Positions 16,595-24,434 of a stretch of DNA of 36,256 nt are shown one piece after another. Both the position numbers and the translations under genes were made by a program. Origin of the DNA: Lachnospiraceae bacterium (GTDB lineage Bacteria > Bacillota > Clostridia > Lachnospirales > Lachnospiraceae); the NCBI GenBank assembly GCA_009911505.1, contig QXXL01000086.1, positions 1-36,256 on the forward strand, written 5' to 3'. Numbering within the stretch: position 1 is the stretch's first letter; each line of letters opens with the position of its first letter. Under the pieces are notes generated by a model, which was not told where the DNA came from, did not search any database, and saw only the letters and a list, made by a program, of their open reading frames with translations.

Positions 16595-16765
16595 TTACTC
16601 CACCGCTTTCGCTTTCCTTGATACAGAGTCCATAAGGTCCCCAACCAGAGCCTGTAGTTGTTTACGAAAAATGACAACCGCACCGATTATTACTACCAAT
16701 ATTAAAATAATTTCCACGACGCCGCTTGCGTCTTCTTCCGTTATAAATTCCCTCCATGTCCTCAT
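16595..16765 (-). CDS. flp: Flp-type major pilin (type IVb), 56 aa
   Basis: This small gene lies between tadC and the DUF5702 gene. The peptide begins MRTWREFITEEDA, then SGVVEIILILVVIIGAVVVI, then a short charged tail ending RKAKAVE. The leader, processing after Ala13, Glu at mature +5 and a single hydrophobic helix are those of Flp1-like type IVb pilins, the filament subunit of Tad pili. A perfect AAGGAGG lies about 8 nt before the ATG at 16765. Position after tadC and before the pseudopilins matches its expected role. The strong Shine-Dalgarno fits a highly translated subunit, although no separate promoter is seen in the 26-bp gap. Confidence 0.85.
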   Translation of the reverse strand: MRTWREFITEEDASGVVEIILILVVIIGAVVIFRKQLQALVGDLMDSVSRKAKAVE

Positions 16766-16791
16766 ATTAATTTCCTCCTTAAATTTTCATA

Positions 16792-18075
16792 TTAAATACC
16801 ATTAACAGCTAAAAATGCGGGTATTATTACAATTGCCATCACTATGGCAAGCATTATCATCATGGGTATAAGCAGCTTTGTGCCAGCCTCCTCCCCCAGG
16901 CGCCTTGCCGCATTTTTGCGCTCTGTAAACACCCTGCCAGCTTCCTCATTCAACTGCTCAAGCAGCTTGCGGTTGCCCACTTTTTGACCGGAAATCAAAA
17001 GCGATACTAGCTTACGGTACGGCTGCAGATCACAGTCCTCACAAAACGCCTGGTACGCGCGCAGCTCCCCCATGCCGTTATCCATCTCACAAACCATACG
17101 GTGCAGCGCTTCATACGCTTCTTCCTTCTTACCTCCCTGCGTTACCTTAATGGCATACATCTGATCCATTTTCCGCAGAGCGCTAGAGATCCCCATCCCT
17201 GCGCCAAGCAACAGTGCCAGCTTGCTGACAAATTCCGGATATGCCAAAAATAATCCCCGTTTCCTTTTTTCTTTTTCCTGCTTTTGCTTTTCTCTTGCGG
17301 CATACCAGACGGCTGCGGCAGCCAATGCGCCCAGCCCCAGCACTTCCTCTGGCTGTACGGACGGAGGGGCACGCCACCTTACTTCCTCTCCATCAATATA
17401 TCCTGGCAGTGTAATCCTGCTGCTTGTCCTGTCCTGCCCGGCAATTTGCGCTTCAACTGCAATTTCCAACTCTTCCTTGCGGTTTCTTTTGCCTGGCGCC
17501 ACCCAAAAGGCAAATGTATATTCTTGCATGCTTTCCCCACAGACAAACGTCACAGCCGCTTCTACTTTATGCGTTCCGTCCCCAAGCTTCTTAACCGCTT
17601 TTTGATCCAATTCACCCTCCGCCGATATTAATGCCCTCTCCGAAAACAGCCACTCTGCCGATACCGCCCCATCCTGGTAGCTCTCACGTACATCTGGGTT
17701 TTGGGATATCTCATAAACCGATGTATTATTGCCGCAGAATGTCTGCTGCATTTCTTCTACCGCCGCAGCAAGCAATTCCTGCTCCTTAGAAGGCTTATAT
17801 TTCTGTTCTGGTATAGACAGTGTAAGCCCGTATTCAGTACCTTCCTCCACAAAGTACACATATGCTTCTGTTTCCAATTCCCCCTCTCCCGGCGGGTTCC
17901 TCTCTAATTGCCCATAGGTCTTATCCTGTGCGTCCGCAATGCCGCTAAATATCCCCAGCGCCCCAAATATGCACAGTACCAGGCACGGGCGCCTTATAAC
18001 ATACCACTCCCCCTTTATTTTACACACATATATCAAAATAACTGCCGCCAAGCAAACCGCTATGCATAAACCCAT
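16792..18075 (-). CDS. tadC: TadC-like platform protein with a large N-terminal extracytoplasmic domain
   Basis: This 427-aa inner-membrane protein ends in a type II secretion F domain (about residues 270-427): LAYPEFVSKLALLLGAGMGISSAL, then a terminal membrane helix LLIPMMIMLAIVMAIVIIPAFLAV. It pairs with TadB to form the platform on which the TadA ATPase works. Unusually, the first 250 residues comprise two N-terminal membrane segments and a soluble Glu-rich region of about 190 residues between them and the F domain. Typical TadC is around 300 aa. The ATG at 18075 has GAGGTG upstream and starts 2 bp after the tadB stop. Confidence 0.83.
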   Translation of the reverse strand: MGLCIAVCLAAVILIYVCKIKGEWYVIRRPCLVLCIFGALGIFSGIADAQDKTYGQLERNPPGEGELETEAYVYFVEEGTEYGLTLSIPEQKYKPSKEQELLAAAVEEMQQTFCGNNTSVYEISQNPDVRESYQDGAVSAEWLFSERALISAEGELDQKAVKKLGDGTHKVEAAVTFVCGESMQEYTFAFWVAPGKRNRKEELEIAVEAQIAGQDRTSSRITLPGYIDGEEVRWRAPPSVQPEEVLGLGALAAAAVWYAAREKQKQEKEKRKRGLFLAYPEFVSKLALLLGAGMGISSALRKMDQMYAIKVTQGGKKEEAYEALHRMVCEMDNGMGELRAYQAFCEDCDLQPYRKLVSLLISGQKVGNRKLLEQLNEEAGRVFTERKNAARRLGEEAGTKLLIPMMIMLAIVMAIVIIPAFLAVNGI

Positions 18076-18077
18076 CC

Positions 18078-18788
18078 CTACACCTCAATTTCGACTATTT
18101 TCATTCCAAGGAAAAATGCCGCCCCATACAAAACCAATGCCGCCGTCATCACGATAACCCCTAAGGGATTTCCATAGAGCCGGCCGATAAACTCGGGCGA
18201 TGTCACCTTAAAAAACATCAGTATCCCAAGCGGCACAACACACATCACCTTTTGTTCCAGCGCTTTTTGTGCCATTACAGTCCGTATCTCCTCTATGACA
18301 TCCATTTTGTCACAAATCCTGCCCACTGCCGTAGATATCATCTGCGAAAAATCTCCGCCTCCCCGTTTTGCATAACAGAATATTTCCACAAAGCACCCTA
18401 CCTCCTCGCTCCCGCAGTCTTTTGCAAAATCCTTTAAAATACGTTCCAGCGGCTCATTTAGCTTTAAACGTTTTTCCATTGCGCTAAGTTTTTGCGCTAA
18501 AATACACTCCTTCCCATACAGTCCTTTTACATCAGAAAGCCCCGCCAAAAACGCGCGCTCTGCCGAATATCCCGCCAAAAGCAGACCGTTTACTGCGTAC
18601 AGGTAATCTTTAAATTCCAGGTTAAGCCGCCTAATATGCCGTTTCTGCTCCCTTTCCCTTAGCAGCCTTCCTGTCAAGAGATATATCCCTGGCAGGCTAA
18701 AAAGCCCCCAAAGCGAATTGTAAAACAGAGATGCCGCCAGGCCAGATGCAAAAACGGAAACCCCTGCCTGAATAAGAAGGCCTTTCAT
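18078..18788 (-). CDS. tadB: TadB-like type II secretion F family platform protein
   Basis: This 236-aa membrane protein has two N-terminal hydrophobic segments, a cytosolic T2SSF domain (FKDYLYAVNGLLLAGYSAERAFLAG, then GCFVEIFCYAKRGGGDFSQMIS) and two C-terminal membrane segments, the usual TadB layout. It forms the membrane platform together with TadC. I chose the ATG at 18788 because it starts 2 bp after the tadA stop with AGGA upstream; the in-frame start at 18848 would overlap tadA by 58 bp. It is sandwiched between tadA and tadC, the canonical order. Confidence 0.9.
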   Translation of the reverse strand: MKGLLIQAGVSVFASGLAASLFYNSLWGLFSLPGIYLLTGRLLREREQKRHIRRLNLEFKDYLYAVNGLLLAGYSAERAFLAGLSDVKGLYGKECILAQKLSAMEKRLKLNEPLERILKDFAKDCGSEEVGCFVEIFCYAKRGGGDFSQMISTAVGRICDKMDVIEEIRTVMAQKALEQKVMCVVPLGILMFFKVTSPEFIGRLYGNPLGVIVMTAALVLYGAAFFLGMKIVEIEV

Positions 18789-18790
18789 TT

Positions 18791-19978
18791 TCAAAATCCT
18801 GCTGCTTCCCACTTTTCTTTGTGCCGCAGCGCTCCAATCCTGTCCCATCTTCCCTGCACTTTCCCCTCCTCTTCCCCGGTTTCTACAAACCGGTACAATA
18901 TATTTAACCGTACTTCGCCCGCCGCAAGCCCGTCAAGCTCCGCAATTTCAAGGAGCTTGCGGCTTTTATCCCGTATTCTGCCCAAATGTACAAAAATATC
19001 AATTCCGGATACAATCTGCCCGCGTATAGCGGACACTGGCAAATCCGCACCCATCAAAGCCATTGTTTCCAGACGGGAAATCATATCATACGCACTGTTG
19101 GCATGGCCAGTCCCCATACTTCCGCAATGGCCGGTATTATTTGCACTAAGTAGATCCAACGCTTCTTCGCCCCTGCATTCCCCTACCAGTACGCGATCAG
19201 GGCGCATCCGCAACGCCGTGCGGATTAAATCCCGGATTGTAACTGGTTCAACTCCATCAAAACCCGCCGTCCGCGTTTCCAAACGCACCAGGTTCTCTAT
19301 TCCGTTTAGCTTAAGCTCCGCCGAATCTTCAATTGTAATCACTCGTTCCTCTTTTGGGATAAACTGCGAAAGCGCATTCAGAAATGATGTTTTGCCGCTG
19401 CCCGTGCCTCCAGATACAAAAATATTATAGCCCGCAATAACCAGTTTCCCCAGAAATAAAGCAATTTCCGCAGACAGTGAACCATATGCCAAAAGCGTTT
19501 CCATACAGATCGGGTCTTTGGGGAATTTGCGGATAGATATGGCCGGGCCATCTATTGAAATGGGGTTTAAGACAATATTCACACGGCTTCCGTCTGGCAG
19601 CCGGGTATCTACAATGGGGGATGCTTCGTTGACCATACGGCTTCCACCCGCACAGACCGACTGGATAAAATCCGACAGCTCCTCTTCTCCGGCAAAGCTT
19701 CCCGCAAACCGTTTTAGTTCCCCTGCTTTTTCATAGAATATCCGGGATGCGCCATTTACTGAGATTTCCGTAACTTCATCATCCTCCACCAGCTCTTGGA
19801 TTACCCCAAACTTCCGGAAAGATGCAAACAGCGCCTTAGCGTACTGCCTGCGCTGCCCAAAGGGCAAAAGCATTCTCTTATCCCTTCTGGCAAGCTCCGC
19901 TTCTATACTCTCCATCAGCTCTTCGTCAGATAATTCCCTACTGTTGTCCAATGCCTGCAGTACGGCTTCCTTTAACAT
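18791..19978 (-). CDS. tadA: TadA/CpaF pilus assembly ATPase
   Basis: This 395-aa cytosolic hexameric ATPase powers Tad pilus assembly. Walker A GGTGSGKT is at residues 190-197, and the Asp box and Walker B region follow (RMRPDRVLVGECRGEEALDL), with the His-box segment GHCGSMGTGHANSA. The N-terminal all-helical domain (ELARRDKRM, then ELVEDDEVTEISVNG) is typical of CpaF. I chose the ATG at 19978 because it lies 13 bp after the tadZ stop with AAAAAGG upstream; the in-frame alternative at 20095 would overlap tadZ by about 100 bp. One TadA serving both extension and retraction is usual for Tad systems. Confidence 0.95.
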   Translation of the reverse strand: MLKEAVLQALDNSRELSDEELMESIEAELARRDKRMLLPFGQRRQYAKALFASFRKFGVIQELVEDDEVTEISVNGASRIFYEKAGELKRFAGSFAGEEELSDFIQSVCAGGSRMVNEASPIVDTRLPDGSRVNIVLNPISIDGPAISIRKFPKDPICMETLLAYGSLSAEIALFLGKLVIAGYNIFVSGGTGSGKTSFLNALSQFIPKEERVITIEDSAELKLNGIENLVRLETRTAGFDGVEPVTIRDLIRTALRMRPDRVLVGECRGEEALDLLSANNTGHCGSMGTGHANSAYDMISRLETMALMGADLPVSAIRGQIVSGIDIFVHLGRIRDKSRKLLEIAELDGLAAGEVRLNILYRFVETGEEEGKVQGRWDRIGALRHKEKWEAAGF

Positions 19979-19991
19979 TAGATATACCTTT

Positions 19992-21011
19992 TTATTGCCC
20001 AATTTTGGCCCCTCCGTACAAATCATTGCGGATATAATCACCAATACCGCCATACAGGCTGTTTTCAAGCAAGCTTGCATCTTTTTCTTTTGCAAACTGC
20101 ATCTGTCCAGGAAGCATCAGGCGGTTCACATGCGCAATAATACCGTCCCCTTCCTTACTTAAGTATTCTAAAAATTCGTCCGTCCGCAAACAGTTTATCG
20201 TCCCCTCTTTACCCAAACAGTAAAAACAGTCAAACACAGGCATCATTTCCGCAAACCCCAAGAACACTTCCCCAAAGTCCACCAGGACTACATCATATCC
20301 ACTGCGCCCCTTTAATGACACCAGTAATTTTTCATATAAGGGCTTTGAGATTTCCGACAAGTGCTCCGGATTCACCGCTGGCGGAATATAGTCAAAATTG
20401 CGATAGCTTAGCCGTATGCGGTGCAGGCCAGCCGCAAAATCATGCCCTTCCTGCATCATGCCATAGATAAGATCTCCGATATCCTCATCCGCCTGGGATT
20501 TTGTCAGCCCGTAAAAGCCACTGTGCCCCATCAGATTAACATAGAGTACTTTTTGTGTCTCCCCTAGAATCTGCGCCATTGTCATGCTAAACAGTATTTG
20601 ATCCTCATGGCGCGCTGGGGAATATACTCCTATCATCTGGGCCGTTTCCTGCGGAAAATACAGCATATCTTTTTCTTCCTTTTGCCAGAGCATTGCCGAT
20701 ATCTGACAAAACAGCCGTTCAGCAGACTGGTATTTTCTGACATAGAAGCATCCGTCTTGCGGCGCTTCTTCTATGCCTTCGCAAAACAGGATCATTTTGG
20801 CCTGTCCCACGCCACCCCTCACTGCTTCCCAGAATACAGCCGTCATAACTACTGCGTCAAACGTTTCCCTTTCCTTACTCTCCAGAAAATATTTGGCGCA
20901 CGTAAAAGTTTGAATTATAAAAAATTTTTCTTTTTTACGGATTAAATAACCTTTTAACCGCTCCAAATACGCTTCTTCTTCATCTAAAAATGCAATTTTT
21001 AACTGAACCAA
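19992..21011 (-). CDS. tadZ: TadZ/CpaE-like ParA-family protein with a degenerate P-loop
   Basis: This 339-aa protein has an atypical receiver-like N-terminal domain (about residues 1-120; LKIAFLDEEEAYLERLKGYL) and a MinD/ParA-like C-terminal domain, the TadZ layout. TadZ positions the pilus machine at the cell pole. The region that should be Walker A reads GVYSPARHEDQILFSMTMA instead of the family pattern with GKT, so the catalytic Lys is missing. Later ParA-like pieces remain (YDVVLVDFGEV). It lies directly before tadA. An ATP-independent landmark role is therefore more likely than an ATPase cycle (inference). Confidence 0.82.
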   Translation of the reverse strand: MVQLKIAFLDEEEAYLERLKGYLIRKKEKFFIIQTFTCAKYFLESKERETFDAVVMTAVFWEAVRGGVGQAKMILFCEGIEEAPQDGCFYVRKYQSAERLFCQISAMLWQKEEKDMLYFPQETAQMIGVYSPARHEDQILFSMTMAQILGETQKVLYVNLMGHSGFYGLTKSQADEDIGDLIYGMMQEGHDFAAGLHRIRLSYRNFDYIPPAVNPEHLSEISKPLYEKLLVSLKGRSGYDVVLVDFGEVFLGFAEMMPVFDCFYCLGKEGTINCLRTDEFLEYLSKEGDGIIAHVNRLMLPGQMQFAKEKDASLLENSLYGGIGDYIRNDLYGGAKIGQ

Positions 21012-21036
21012 TTTCTCCCTCCGTTTTTATATGGCG

Positions 21037-21558
21037 TTACCATACAACCGGACAATAGAGCGCAGCATAAACGCCAAACAGAATAAACACAGCAAAAGCA
21101 AAATGCCCCTTCCCACTTTCCTTTGTTACACGGTAAGGAATAATTGTCCTGGTACGAAATATCCCAGCCAGATAACACATTGCCCCAAAAAGCTTCCGCC
21201 TTCTGTCCCGGTCAAACGTCAAAACAAAAAACGCTGCAAGCCCTGCCGCTAAAAACGTATACACCATGCACCTGCACAGCTCTCCAATTGTAAGTATTCC
21301 GCCTGTCATGGAAAATAATTTGATGTCGCCTGCCCCTAAGGCACGCATCTGAAATAAAAGATACAAAAGAACTATAGGAACAGATATGTTCCCAAGAAAA
21401 AACCATATGCCCCAGGCCCCATGCTCCATTACCTGAAACACCAACCCTGTAACTAGTCCTGTGGCAATCAGCCGGTTCGTTACCTTCCCGGCAAAAATAT
21501 CCTGTAACGCTGCCGTAATCAAGAAGCAAAACAGCAGTATAACTTTTACACTTCCAAT
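21037..21558 (-). CDS. tadV: Prepilin peptidase (A24, TadV/CpaA type), first gene of the Tad operon
   Basis: This polytopic aspartic peptidase, together with the second copy, should process the Flp and TadE-like prepilins. Expected active-site residues are the Asp in ALQDIFAGKVTN and the GxGD Asp in RALGAGDIKLF. The start is uncertain. No ATG, GTG or TTG precedes TTG at 21522, which has no Shine-Dalgarno and cuts off half of the first membrane helix. Extending the frame to ATT at 21558 restores that helix (SVKVILLFCFLITAALQD) and places AGAGG 6 nt upstream; this gives 173 aa. A one-base frameshift from the nearby ATG at 21562 is the alternative. A promoter lies just upstream. Confidence 0.75.
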   Translation of the reverse strand: MGSVKVILLFCFLITAALQDIFAGKVTNRLIATGLVTGLVFQVMEHGAWGIWFFLGNISVPIVLLYLLFQMRALGAGDIKLFSMTGGILTIGELCRCMVYTFLAAGLAAFFVLTFDRDRRRKLFGAMCYLAGIFRTRTIIPYRVTKESGKGHFAFAVFILFGVYAALYCPVVW

Positions 21559-21589
21559 TCATCACCTCTCATTTTGTTTATAGTGTGGT

Positions 21590-21618
21590 ATTATAACCCC
21601 TGTTATTGGATTTGTCTA
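21590..21618 (-). promoter_or_regulatory. Sigma-A promoter of the Tad operon
   Basis: On the minus strand -35 TAGACA (21618-21613) is followed after 17 bp by a perfect -10 TATAAT (21595-21590). It gives a leader of about 25 nt to the first gene. The following genes are separated by at most 41 bp or overlap, so it probably drives the whole pilus operon. Confidence 0.7.
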
Positions 21619-21654
21619 TAGCATTTTGAAAATTATTTTGATTTTGTGCAATTT

Positions 21655-21927
21655 TCACAACATACTATAAAACATAATGCCATAAAGCAGCGCAACACCG
21701 CCCGTTCCAAGGCTTCCAACCGTCAAAATGCTGATTGGATTTAACCCTACCGCCCCAGGAATTTTTGCCCCTGCAAGCAGCATATTAAAAAAACAAATTG
21801 CCATTACGCCCAATACCGTGCGCACCATAAAGTTTAAGACAATTTCCGCCCTCCTGCGTAAAAATCCAATTGCAAGTACAATAGCGCAAATGCCAGCCAT
21901 CGCAATAATACTCATTTTCATATCCAT
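21655..21927 (-). CDS. bofA: BofA-like pro-sigma-K processing inhibitor family protein
   Basis: This 90-aa membrane protein has the BofA layout: two or three hydrophobic helices and the C-terminal family signature LNPISILTVGSLGTGGVALL. In spore formers BofA holds the SpoIVFB protease inactive in the forespore membrane. I chose the ATG at 21927 because AGGAGG lies 8 nt upstream; a TTG at 21933 is also in frame. It is divergent from a DUF2508 gene. In Bacillus subtilis the corresponding genes yaaL (DUF2508) and bofA are neighbours on one strand, which strengthens both assignments. Confidence 0.82.
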   Translation of the reverse strand: MDMKMSIIAMAGICAIVLAIGFLRRRAEIVLNFMVRTVLGVMAICFFNMLLAGAKIPGAVGLNPISILTVGSLGTGGVALLYGIMFYSML

Positions 21928-22006
21928 AATCAAAACCTCCTGTTACACCATATACATTTTTTTGAGAAATATAACCTGAATTTGAATATTCTGCATTTTA
22001 ACTGAC

Positions 22007-22012
22007 TATAAT
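22007..22012 (+). promoter_or_regulatory. Possible promoter of the DUF2508 gene
   Basis: A perfect -10 TATAAT (22007-22012) is preceded by TTGAAT (21982-21987) at a long 19-bp spacing. It reads towards the DUF2508 gene, whose ATG lies about 105 bp downstream. Confidence 0.45.
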
Positions 22013-22116
22013 TTAAAGAAAGAGGGTGGTTTTTTCACCGGACAATGTGCCTATGTAATGGTTTGGTACACAAAAAACCCAGTTTGGGAAAAAGAGAACG
22101 CAGGGGGTATGGTATT

Positions 22117-22338
22117 ATGGATCGCATTCTTGGGAACAGCATCTTTTGTGATAAGCGCTATGCTCTGCTTCTGGAGGATCTGGAACGGACAGAGCATGAT
22201 TTGGATTCTGCTTATATGAAGCTGGGGAATGTAACAGAGCCGGACTTGATTGACTGTTATATTTACGAGGTGCAGTCACTGCAGATGCGGTATCGGTTTT
22301 TGCTTAAGAGGGTAAAGCAGATAGAGGAGGTCGGTTAA
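22117..22338 (+). CDS. DUF2508 (YaaL-like) family protein
   Basis: This 73-aa soluble, helical protein matches the DUF2508 pattern: LLEDLERTEHDLDSAYMKLGNVTEPDLIDCYIYEVQSL, split by a characteristic DPD-like EPD-LIDCYIYE core and ending in a basic helix (RYRFLLKRVKQ). Its function is not known. I chose the ATG at 22117 because AGGGGG lies about 12 nt upstream; an in-frame start at 22045 adds 24 non-family residues. It is divergent from the bofA-like gene and convergent with fliS, with a 16-bp hairpin between the stops. Confidence 0.82.
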   Translation: MDRILGNSIFCDKRYALLLEDLERTEHDLDSAYMKLGNVTEPDLIDCYIYEVQSLQMRYRFLLKRVKQIEEVG

Positions 22339-22339
22339 A

Positions 22340-22383
22340 GGGCAGGAAGATGGCTGGGGCTTTATCTAGCCATCTTCCTGCCC
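22340..22383. terminator. Terminator-like hairpin between convergent DUF2508 and fliS genes
   Basis: GGGCAGGAAGATGGCT (22340-22355) pairs perfectly with 22368-22383 around a 12-nt loop. It lies between the two stop codons. The U-run is short on the minus side (TTTAA) and absent on the plus side. Confidence 0.65.
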
Positions 22384-22399
22384 CCTGAATGTCTACACT

Positions 22400-22876
22400 C
22401 TAGGCCAGAAATCCCCTGGACTGGCCTACATCCTGAAACATTTCTGTTAAATCGCTGCGGCCATATGTCACTCCGGCATATACCTGCTGTGTATTCTGCA
22501 TCAGCGGGGCGGAGTGATCCGTTTTGGCTGCTTCTTTAAATGCATAATACAATTCCGTAAGTACTTTTTGGGCATGCGCTGCCGGATCCCAGCTGTTCTT
22601 AATGATGGCCTTTGCAAGCCCTTCTTTTGCATATGCATATAATGCATCAAGGTTTCTTGAGATCTCATACCCAAAATCCAGCGACTGTACCAGGGTGTCT
22701 ATGCTGCGCTGCGCATGCTTGAGCGCATCACGGAAACCCTGATAATTGCCGCTGCCATAACAGGCTTCTGCGTCATCTATGTATGCTAAAATGATTTCAT
22801 AGGTTACTACGGTCAGCCCGCTGCGGTTTGACTGGCTGATCCGCCTGGTGAAATCGCGGATTTGTTCCTGTTTCAT
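22400..22876 (-). CDS. fliS: Flagellar export chaperone FliS
   Basis: This 158-aa cytosolic protein resembles FliS, which binds the flagellin C-terminus and prevents premature polymerisation before export. Visible features are the N-terminal Arg/Gln-rich lead, the four-helix body (VVTYEIILAYIDDAEACYGSG) and the typical segment LDFGYEISRNLDALYAYAKEGL, ending in LYYAFKEAAKTD. A C-terminal extension of about 35 polar residues is longer than usual. I chose the ATG at 22876 because AAGGGG lies upstream and it starts just past the flagellin stop. It directly follows flagellin, which is the expected partner. Confidence 0.88.
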   Translation of the reverse strand: MKQEQIRDFTRRISQSNRSGLTVVTYEIILAYIDDAEACYGSGNYQGFRDALKHAQRSIDTLVQSLDFGYEISRNLDALYAYAKEGLAKAIIKNSWDPAAHAQKVLTELYYAFKEAAKTDHSAPLMQNTQQVYAGVTYGRSDLTEMFQDVGQSRGFLA

Positions 22877-22889
22877 ATGGCATTGCCCC

Positions 22890-24323
22890 TTACTGCAAGA
22901 GCTGAAGCACACTCTGAGGCAGATCGTTTGCTTGTGCCAATACAGAAGTGCCTGCCTGCTGCAATACGGTATTCTTAGTATACTCTGTCATCTCTTCTGC
23001 CATGTCGACATCCGTGATACGGGATATCGCATTTGTCATATCTTCCTCAGAAGCGTCTAAGCTCTCTATCGCATACTCCAGGCGGTTCTGGTAAGCACCA
23101 ATCGAAGAACGGACAGAGGACGCCGTATTAATCGCTTCGTCCAGCGTCGTAATCGCTTTGCCACCACCGTTTACTTTTGTAACATCTACCTCGTCCAAAT
23201 AAAGCGTCTCACTGGAAACCCTTGGAATGCGCACTTCCATTGTCTGGTGTTCGTTGGCGCCAATTTGAAGGGTCATTGTCCCAATATCTGTAACTTCTAT
23301 TTCAAGCTCCCCGCTCTTGCCGGGATCTACCATAAATTCCATTTCAAAGCCGCCTGCGTCCGTTACCTTGTACCGGTTGCCGTCTTTGGATAGCGTTGCC
23401 TGAGGGCCAAAGCCGGACGTTAGGTCAAGTTCCACATCCGCATCCTCTCCAGGCGTATTGATGATGCCGTCCAGCCCCAGAAAACTAGCCAGATCATTGT
23501 TGCTGCAGGAAATTTCTATTGCTGAGGAATAACCGTACTGATTGGAGACAAACGCTATGGAATCCCCCAGTTCAAACGCACGGTCTAACGGTTCGTAGCC
23601 TCCAGTAGACGGGAAGGCCTCATAATCCTGGTTTGCGCCTGCATCCACTACTATTAAGCTTACGTCTGCAAGCTCTGCACCTTGGCGCAGCTTTTCAAAC
23701 AGCCCTGCTGCCTCTTCACCTTCAGATATAGTTATTTCTACGCCATTAATCGTAATTGCCCCCTCCGGCGATGTCCCAGTGCTGATAGCTGTCACAGCCG
23801 CCGACTGGGTTGCCGCGGTATTTATCGTCATTTTATACATATTTGTCTGTACCGCGTCTGAAATCGCCATGCGTGTAACCCCGTCCGCATATACGCGGGT
23901 ATCGGATGTACCATCCAATAACTTCTTTGTGTTATACTCTGTATCCCTGGAAATACGGTCTACTTCTTCACGTAGGGAACTGATCTCTTGCTGGATAGCC
24001 TGGCGGTCTTCTAATTTGTTGGTGTCTGTTGCTGCCTGCACAGATAGTTCACGCATGCGCTGTAACATGCTGGTGATCTCGCCCAATGCAGAATCCGCAA
24101 TCTGCAGTACACTTACGCCGTTCGATGCATTGTCGCTTGCCTTGCCTAATCCGTCAATCTGCGCCTTCATTTTATTGCTGATTGCCATACCCGCCGGATC
24201 GTCTTTTGCGTGGTTAATCTTAAGCCCCGAGGACAGCCGCTCCACGGAAGCGGCAAGGCCGTTTTCTGTCCGCAGTAATTGTGCATTTGAAATGACTGCC
24301 GCCATATTGTGATTAATTTTCAT
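22890..24323 (-). CDS. hag: Flagellin
   Basis: This 477-aa filament subunit is exported by the flagellar type III apparatus. The conserved D0/D1 N-terminus (MKINHNMAAVISNAQLLRTE, then LSSGLKINHAKDDPAGMAIS) and C-terminus (NRLEYAIESLDASEEDMTNA, then VLAQANDLPQSVLQLLQ) are intact. A variable outer domain of roughly 220 residues (about 165-385) is inserted between them and contains a Cys in EISCSNNDLAS. The ATG follows GGAAGGT. A sigma-28 type promoter is located about 85 bp upstream, in the end of the preceding gene. fliS follows at once. Confidence 0.97.
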   Translation of the reverse strand: MKINHNMAAVISNAQLLRTENGLAASVERLSSGLKINHAKDDPAGMAISNKMKAQIDGLGKASDNASNGVSVLQIADSALGEITSMLQRMRELSVQAATDTNKLEDRQAIQQEISSLREEVDRISRDTEYNTKKLLDGTSDTRVYADGVTRMAISDAVQTNMYKMTINTAATQSAAVTAISTGTSPEGAITINGVEITISEGEEAAGLFEKLRQGAELADVSLIVVDAGANQDYEAFPSTGGYEPLDRAFELGDSIAFVSNQYGYSSAIEISCSNNDLASFLGLDGIINTPGEDADVELDLTSGFGPQATLSKDGNRYKVTDAGGFEMEFMVDPGKSGELEIEVTDIGTMTLQIGANEHQTMEVRIPRVSSETLYLDEVDVTKVNGGGKAITTLDEAINTASSVRSSIGAYQNRLEYAIESLDASEEDMTNAISRITDVDMAEEMTEYTKNTVLQQAGTSVLAQANDLPQSVLQLLQ

Positions 24324-24407
24324 ATTTTTTACCTTCCTATTCTTCTTGCGCGTCCGTGCTGTGCTGCTACATCCTTGTAATCATTTTTATTTTGCCTTCT
24401 GCCGTTT

Positions 24408-24434
24408 ATATCGGTTTAAAATTCCAGTTCCTTA
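24408..24434 (-). promoter_or_regulatory. Sigma-28 (FliA/SigD) promoter of flagellin
   Basis: On the minus strand TAAG (24434-24431) is followed after 16 bp by CCGATAT (24414-24408), close to the sigma-D consensus TAAA-N15-GCCGATAT. The -35 lies inside the final codons of the upstream gene and that gene's stop codon is in the spacer. Confidence 0.8.
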
